From positions 15,016-79,015 of the forward strand of contig NZ_JNZP01000028.1 in NCBI RefSeq assembly GCF_000725545.1: a stretch of 64,000 bases of DNA. Reading direction: 5' to 3'. Below are positions 60,306-64,000 of this stretch, one piece after another (position 1 is the stretch's first letter; each line of letters begins with the position of its first letter). This DNA comes from Streptomyces exfoliatus. GTDB lineage: Bacteria > Actinomycetota > Actinomycetes > Streptomycetales > Streptomycetaceae. The notes under the pieces were generated by a model that did not search any database, was not told the origin of the DNA, and worked only from the letters and a program-made list of their open reading frames with translations. A program made the translations under genes and the position numbers.

Positions 60306-60770
60306 TCAGCCCGCGAGCAGCTTCTTCACCGAGGCCGCGACCCGGCCGCCTTCGGCCTGGCCGGCCACCTTCGGGTTCACGATCTTCATGACGGCGCCCA
60401 TGGCACGCGGGCCCTCGGCGCCCGCCGCCTTCGCCTCCTCGACGGCCGCCGCGACGATCCCGTCGAGCTCCTCGTCGCTGAGCTGCTTCGGGAGGTACGC
60501 GTCGAGGAGCACGCCCTCGGCCCGCTCCCGCTCGGCGGACTCGGCGCGACCGCCCTGGGCGAAGGCGTCCGCGGCCTCGCGGCGCTTCTTCGCCTCCTTG
60601 GCGATCACCTTCTGCACCTCGTCGTCGGAGAGTTCGCGCTTGGTCTTGCCCGCGACCTCCTGCTTGGAGATCTCGGTGATGGTCAGCCGCAGAGTCGAGG
60701 AGCGCAGTTCGTCGCGCTCCCGGATCGCGGCGTTGAGGTCGGCCTGGAGCTTCGCCTTCAGCGTGGTCAT
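60306..60770 (-). CDS. GatB/YqeY-domain protein
   Basis: This is a 154-residue protein of the YqeY family (the GatB C-terminal tRNA-binding-like domain): MTTLKAKLQADLNAAIRERDELRSSTLRL, then LPKQLSDEELDGIV and MGAVMKIVNPKVAGQAEGG. Its role is likely tRNA-related but not well defined. ATG at 60770 lacks a ribosome site; CACACT lies seven bases before. Confidence 0.9.
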   Translation of the reverse strand: MTTLKAKLQADLNAAIRERDELRSSTLRLTITEISKQEVAGKTKRELSDDEVQKVIAKEAKKRREAADAFAQGGRAESAERERAEGVLLDAYLPKQLSDEELDGIVAAAVEEAKAAGAEGPRAMGAVMKIVNPKVAGQAEGGRVAASVKKLLAG

Positions 60771-60844
60771 GAGGTCAAGTGTGTCAGGTGAGCAGCCGCA
60801 CCCGCCCGCGCATTTACGCTCCACGGGTCTGCGACGATGGGGGG

Positions 60845-61783
60845 ATGCGCGCACGGTACGGGCTCCCCCTGAAGATCACGGCAGGCCTCACGGCGACGGC
60901 CGCCGCCGGAATCGTCTACGCGGCCGGTTACGAGGCCCGCTCGTTCCGGCTCCGCCGCGTGACGGTGCCGGTGCTCCCTCCCGGCATGAGCGACCTGCGG
61001 GTCCTCCAGGTCTCCGACATCCACATGGTGAGCGGTCAGCGCAAGAAGCGCGCCTGGCTCCAGTCCCTCGCGGGGCTCCGCCCGGACTTCGTCGTCAACA
61101 CCGGTGACAACCTGTCCGATCCGGAGGCGGTGCCGGAGGTGCTCGACGCGCTCGGCCCGCTGATGGAGTTCCCCGGGGTGTACGTCTTCGGGTCCAACGA
61201 CTACTACGGGCCCAAGCTGCGCAACCCCGCCCGCTACCTCCTGGAGAAGGCGCAGGGCCGCCACGGCCTCAACGGCAACAAGCCCGCAGTCGGCGCCGTC
61301 CACAATCCCTGGGAGGGGATGCGGGACGCCTTCGACGCGGCGGGCTGGGTCAACCTCACCAACACCCGCGGCCGGCTCCGACTGCCGCACGCGGAGCTGG
61401 CGTTCACCGGTCTCGACGACCCGCACATCAAGCGCGACCGGTACGAGCGGGTGGCCGGCGGCCCCGACGCGACGGCGGACTTCACGCTTGCCGTGGTCCA
61501 CGCCCCGTACCTGCGCTCGCTCGACGCCTTCACGGCCGACGGGTACGAGCTGATCCTCGCCGGGCACACCCACGGCGGGCAGCTCTGCATTCCCTTCTAC
61601 GGGGCGCTGGTCACCAACTGCGACCTGGACACCGACCGGGTGAAGGGGCTCTCCACCCACACGGTCGGCGACCGGACCTCCTACCTGCACGTCTCGGCGG
61701 GCTGCGGCACCAACCGGTACACCCCGGTCCGCTTCGCCTGCCCGCCCGAGGTCACCCTGCTCACCCTGACGGCCCGCGCCTGA
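60845..61783 (+). CDS. Metallophosphoesterase, membrane-anchored (Rv3683-type)
   Basis: This is a 312-residue calcineurin-like phosphoesterase. N-terminal signal-anchor (about 8-28). Metal motifs: LQVSDIHMV, VVNTGDN, FGSNDYYG, HAPYLRSLDAF and LAGHTHGGQL. Metal-dependent phosphodiesterase activity is expected, at the outer face of the membrane; substrate unknown. The start ATG 60845 follows GATGGGGGG. M. tuberculosis Rv3683 is adjacent to ponA2 in the same way. Confidence 0.9.
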   Translation: MRARYGLPLKITAGLTATAAAGIVYAAGYEARSFRLRRVTVPVLPPGMSDLRVLQVSDIHMVSGQRKKRAWLQSLAGLRPDFVVNTGDNLSDPEAVPEVLDALGPLMEFPGVYVFGSNDYYGPKLRNPARYLLEKAQGRHGLNGNKPAVGAVHNPWEGMRDAFDAAGWVNLTNTRGRLRLPHAELAFTGLDDPHIKRDRYERVAGGPDATADFTLAVVHAPYLRSLDAFTADGYELILAGHTHGGQLCIPFYGALVTNCDLDTDRVKGLSTHTVGDRTSYLHVSAGCGTNRYTPVRFACPPEVTLLTLTARA

Positions 61784-61800
61784 GCCCCTACGGTGAGGGC

Positions 61801-62538
61801 ATGCTCACGCCACGCTCGGCGGCCGTGCCGGCCTCCGCCGTCATGCCCGCCGCCCCGCCGCGCCCGTACGCGGCGGCCTTCCGGGGCCTGATCGCCCTGT
61901 CCGCTGCGACGGGGCTCGTGATCGAGTGCGTGTACGGGAACGTTCTCGTCGTCCTGAGCTTCTTCACCGTCTGGTCCAACATGCTGGTCGCCGTCGCCCT
62001 CGGCTGGGGCGCCGTCCGCGCCTGGACCCGCCGCCCGCCGCTCCCCGCCCTGTGGACCGGCGGCGTCCTGCTCTGCATCACGGTGGTCGGCCTCGTCTTC
62101 CACCTGGTCCTGGACAACGAGGCGAGCGAGTTCGACCAGGCCGCCGAGATCGCCCGCCTGACCGGCGCGAAGGCGGTGGCCAACCAGCTCCTCCACACCG
62201 TCACCCCGATCGGCACGGCCCTCGACTTCCTGCTGCTCACCCTGCCGGGAGCGCTGAGGTGGCGCCACGCGGCCCAGTGGCTCGCGCTCCCCGGCCTCTA
62301 CCTGACCTTCGCGCTCACCCGCGGCGCCCTGCTCTCCCCCGGCGCCCCGACCCGCTACACGTACCCCTTCCTGGACGTCGCCGCGCTCGGCTACGCCGCC
62401 GTCCTCACGAACGCCGTCGTCCTCGGCGCGGCCTTCTACGCCCTGGGCCTCGCGCTGGTCGGCCTCGACCGCGTCCGACCAGCGCCGCGACGCCCCGGAA
62501 ACCGGATTTCGTCTCAGCGCGCGCGTGGGCTAAAGTAA
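61801..62538 (+). CDS. Pr6Pr-family integral membrane protein
   Basis: This is a 245-residue protein with six predicted helices. The FFTVWSNMLVAV and HLVLDNEASEF...ANQLLHTVTPIGTALDFLL segments match the Pr6Pr family of FAR-17a/AIG1-like hydrolase-fold membrane proteins. The conserved Asn (FFTVWSN) and His in LLHTVTP are kept, as in the proposed active site. GAGGG and TACGGT both precede ATG 61801. Confidence 0.83.
   Translation: MLTPRSAAVPASAVMPAAPPRPYAAAFRGLIALSAATGLVIECVYGNVLVVLSFFTVWSNMLVAVALGWGAVRAWTRRPPLPALWTGGVLLCITVVGLVFHLVLDNEASEFDQAAEIARLTGAKAVANQLLHTVTPIGTALDFLLLTLPGALRWRHAAQWLALPGLYLTFALTRGALLSPGAPTRYTYPFLDVAALGYAAVLTNAVVLGAAFYALGLALVGLDRVRPAPRRPGNRISSQRARGLK
62531..62536 (+). promoter_or_regulatory. 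Putative -10 box of tRNA-Pro
   Basis: TAAAGT lies 41 bp upstream of the tRNA 5' end, overlapping the end of the Pr6Pr gene. The -35 element is not obvious. Confidence 0.35.
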
Positions 62539-62576
62539 TCGATGTCGCCGCGACGAGAACAACAGAGCAGCGACAT

Positions 62577-62650
62577 CGGGGTGTAGCGCAGCTTGGCAGC
62601 GCGCTTCGTTCGGGACGAAGAGGTCGTGGGTTCAAATCCCGCCACCCCGA
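62577..62650 (+). tRNA. tRNA-Pro (anticodon CGG)
   Basis: This is a 74-nt tRNA: acceptor CGGGGTG/CACCCCG, D-arm GCGC...GCGC, anticodon stem CTTCG/CGAAG with loop TTCGGGA (anticodon CGG, decoding CCG), T-arm GTGGG-TTCAAAT-CCCGC. The discriminator is A and no CCA is encoded. The gene is complete. Confidence 0.95.
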
Positions 62651-62659
62651 CAGCCGTAA

Positions 62660-62715
62660 GACCAGTTCAGGGGCCTGATCCATTCAGTGGATCAGGCCCC
62701 TGAGTGGTTTCCGGG
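62660..62715 (+). repeat. Direct repeat A (tRNA-Pro terminator region)
   Basis: GACCAGTTCAGGGGCCTGATCC, a variable loop, and GTGGTTTCCGGG at the end. The same plan is seen at 63676-63732 with a few mismatches. Copies are about 1.0 kb apart. Confidence 0.75.
62668..62702 (+). terminator. tRNA-Pro terminator
   Basis: A perfect 15-bp inverted repeat (CAGGGGCCTGATCCA) with a 5-nt loop lies 18 bp past the tRNA, then GTGGTTT. Confidence 0.85.
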
Positions 62716-62760
62716 AGCTTTTCGGCAGGCCCGGGGCACCGCGGCGGGCGGCGGGTGGTG

Positions 62761-63048
62761 TCACGAGGCGAGGATCCGGCTCTTCTGCGCCGCGAACTCC
62801 TCCTCGGTCAGGACGCCTTGTTCCTTCAGCTGTCCGAGTTCCTTGAGCTGGGAGATCTTGGCGCTCATGTCGTCGACCGGTGCGGCGGGCGCCGGCGCCG
62901 GGGGAGGTGCCGGCGCAGGCTGTTCCGGTGCCACCGGTTCCTGTTGGGCCCAGCGGCCCGCCTGGCGCCGTGAGACCCGGTTGGAGACCGCGGTCGCCGT
63001 CCCGGCCACCACGGCGGTGCGTGCCACACCTCGAAGAAGTCCTGGCAT
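62761..63048 (-). CDS. SHOCT-domain small protein
   Basis: This is a 95-residue protein with an N-terminal basic helix, a Pro/Ala-rich linker and a C-terminal SHOCT domain (ISQLKELGQLKEQGVLTEEEFAAQKSRIL). Function unknown; SHOCT modules are oligomerising or nucleic-acid-associated. ATG 63048 has AGGAG upstream. It is the second gene of a pair with DUF6325. Confidence 0.87.
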   Translation of the reverse strand: MPGLLRGVARTAVVAGTATAVSNRVSRRQAGRWAQQEPVAPEQPAPAPPPAPAPAAPVDDMSAKISQLKELGQLKEQGVLTEEEFAAQKSRILAS

Positions 63049-63078
63049 GTCGGTGCTCCTTGCTTGTCCTCAGGGGCG

Positions 63079-63540
63079 TCAGGCGGCGGGCCCGTCACCC
63101 TCTGTCGCCTCCGCGGCTTCGAGCGAGGCCAGGAGGGCTTGTACGGGGATGCGTCCGCCCGCCACGAGTTGCGCACCGCCGCGCCGCAGCGCCCGCGCGA
63201 GGGGAGCGGCCCAGAGGTTCTCGTACACCAGGATTCCGGCCGCGTTACCGGGTTCGAGCGCCCTCCCCGCCTCCTCGATGTCGTCCTGGCCCAGAAGCCC
63301 GGACGAGGCGCCCTCGAACACGGACAGGTCGAGCCGGCCGTCACCGTCCAGATCCGCCAGCTCCAGACCGACGACGCTTCCGTCGACGTCCTTTCGGACG
63401 AACAGGAGGTCGAGAACGCGGATGACGCCTCGGTCCACCAGATCGAGAAGGAGGGGGAAGCCCTCACCCGTCATGCGGTTGCCCGGGAACTCGATGACCA
63501 GGAAGTCCACCGGTCCCATGTCTTCCAGAACGTCGCTCAT
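63079..63540 (-). CDS. DUF6325-family protein
   Basis: This 153-residue protein, MSDVLEDMGPVDFLVIEFPGN, then LVDRGVIRVLDLLFVRKD and WAAPLARALRRGGAQLVAGGRIP, matches DUF6325 of actinobacteria, a family often located next to SHOCT-domain genes. No catalytic motif; role unknown. ATG 63540 has GGAG upstream. 30 bp separates it from the SHOCT gene. Confidence 0.8.
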   Translation of the reverse strand: MSDVLEDMGPVDFLVIEFPGNRMTGEGFPLLLDLVDRGVIRVLDLLFVRKDVDGSVVGLELADLDGDGRLDLSVFEGASSGLLGQDDIEEAGRALEPGNAAGILVYENLWAAPLARALRRGGAQLVAGGRIPVQALLASLEAAEATEGDGPAA

Positions 63541-63675
63541 GGCCACTCCGTACACGCCGCTCGCAGGACTTGGCCACGCCCGTTTCATCCCTGCCGCATT
63601 CCGCGGGGGATGGTCGGACGGAGCTCTTGGTCCATTGCAGCACTGGCCGGAACGCTCCGCATGTTCACCCTTCCC

Positions 63676-63732
63676 GACCAGGTCAGGGGCCTGATCCGCG
63701 TGTGCGGGTCAGGCCTCTGCGTGGTTTCCGGG
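63676..63732 (+). repeat. Direct repeat B (second copy of tRNA-Pro terminator region)
   Basis: It matches repeat A through GACCAG.TCAGGGGCCTGATCC and GTGGTTTCCGGG. Stem mismatches relative to copy A still allow G-U pairing (63684-63719), so the hairpin is kept. Confidence 0.75.
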
Positions 63733-63762
63733 TTCGCTCACCAAGCGCCCCACTCCCTCGCC

Positions 63763-64000
63763 TCAGGCGTCGGTCGACGGTCCGGACGACTCGGCTGCGC
63801 GGCGGTATTCGGCGTTGATGCGCTGGGCCTCTTCGAGCTGGTCCTCGAGGATGATGATGCGGCAGGCGGCTTCGATGGGGGTGCCCTGGTCGACGAGTTC
63901 CCGGGCGCGGGCGGCGATGCGCAGCTGGTAGCGGGAGTAGCGGCGGTGGCCGCCCTCCGAGCGCAGCGGGGTGATCAGGCGGGCTTCGCCGATGGCACGG
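63763..64000 (-). CDS. MerR/HspR-like regulator, C-terminal part only
   Basis: Only the last 78 codons are in the window; the N-terminus lies past the right edge. Visible residues IGEARLITPLRSEGGHRRYSRYQL match the second half of a MerR-type HTH with the wing GGHRRYS. RELVDQGTPIEAACRIIILEDQLEEAQRINAEYRRA is the dimerisation coiled coil. No metal-binding Cys is seen in the visible part. The stop is TGA 63763-63765. Confidence 0.75.
   Translation of the reverse strand, partial: RAIGEARLITPLRSEGGHRRYSRYQLRIAARARELVDQGTPIEAACRIIILEDQLEEAQRINAEYRRAAESSGPSTDA

Noticed and set aside
1-64000. Secondary-metabolite biosynthetic cluster
   Set aside because: No PKS, NRPS, terpene, lanthipeptide or siderophore synthase motif was found in any frame I examined. 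The methyltransferase and exporter genes alone do not make a cluster.

Overview
The window is chromosomal DNA of a Streptomyces (or very close relative). Evidence is the very high G+C, the strong third-position G/C bias, frequent GTG/TTG starts, many apparently leaderless genes, and Streptomyces developmental genes: bldG with its partner anti-sigma gene, wblA, crp, and a DUF4244/Tad pilus-like locus. Gene order follows, from memory, the S. coelicolor region from about SCO3540 (DNA polymerase III delta prime) through topA (SCO3543), bldG (SCO3549), crp (SCO3571) and wblA (SCO3579) to the PBP gene (SCO3580). Much of it also matches M. tuberculosis Rv3644c-Rv3683, so most of the window is an ancient conserved actinobacterial backbone.

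Layout. 1-4.4 kb is accessory: a two-component system cut by the left edge, a GPP34-family gene and a secreted repeat protein. 4.5-6.4 kb is a small island bounded by 72-bp direct repeats made of the 3' part of tRNA-Thr(CGU) plus its terminator. It holds a Uma2-family nuclease-like gene and a decayed gene resembling a protein kinase fused to a helix-hairpin-helix domain. 6.5-16 kb carries a secreted S33 peptidase lipoprotein, holB, a large MFS-thymidylate kinase-coiled coil fusion, and topA. 16-22.6 kb has an ABC-2 exporter operon, an ArsR-type regulator with a perfect palindrome in front of the exporter, a methyltransferase and a lipoprotein. 22.7-26 kb has the H+-pyrophosphatase and bldG/anti-sigma.

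26-34 kb is the 'helicase/secretion neighbourhood': an MrfA/YprA-type helicase facing a seven-gene translationally coupled Tad-like operon (CpaE-like, TadA, TadB, TadC, DUF4244 pilin-like, two TadE-like). 34-47 kb holds a HAD phosphatase, a degenerate Fic protein, a CooC-like ATPase, a deacetylase-like lipoprotein, a SulP-carbonic anhydrase fusion, acs, nhaA, a holin-like protein and an EphE-position hydrolase that lacks its nucleophile. 47-61.8 kb has marP, two NUDIX genes, nth, crp, an SPFH protein, a metallo-beta-lactamase-fold hydrolase, RidA, DUF4177, paired ArsA-like ATPases (Rv3679/Rv3680 type), wblA, a class A PBP, a YqeY-like gene and a metallophosphoesterase. 61.8-64 kb has a Pr6Pr membrane protein, tRNA-Pro(CGG), a SHOCT/DUF6325 pair lying between two copies of the tRNA terminator region, and the 3' end of a MerR-type regulator.

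Together the backbone serves DNA replication and topology (holB, tmk, topA, nth, helicase), envelope function (Tad-like operon, PBP, MarP, ArsA pair, SPFH, H+-PPase) and developmental or redox control (BldG, WblA, Crp). I found no secondary-metabolite cluster and no CRISPR array. The best candidates for something unusual are the tRNA-Thr island, the membrane-anchored dTMP kinase fusion, and the accessory pair behind tRNA-Pro.
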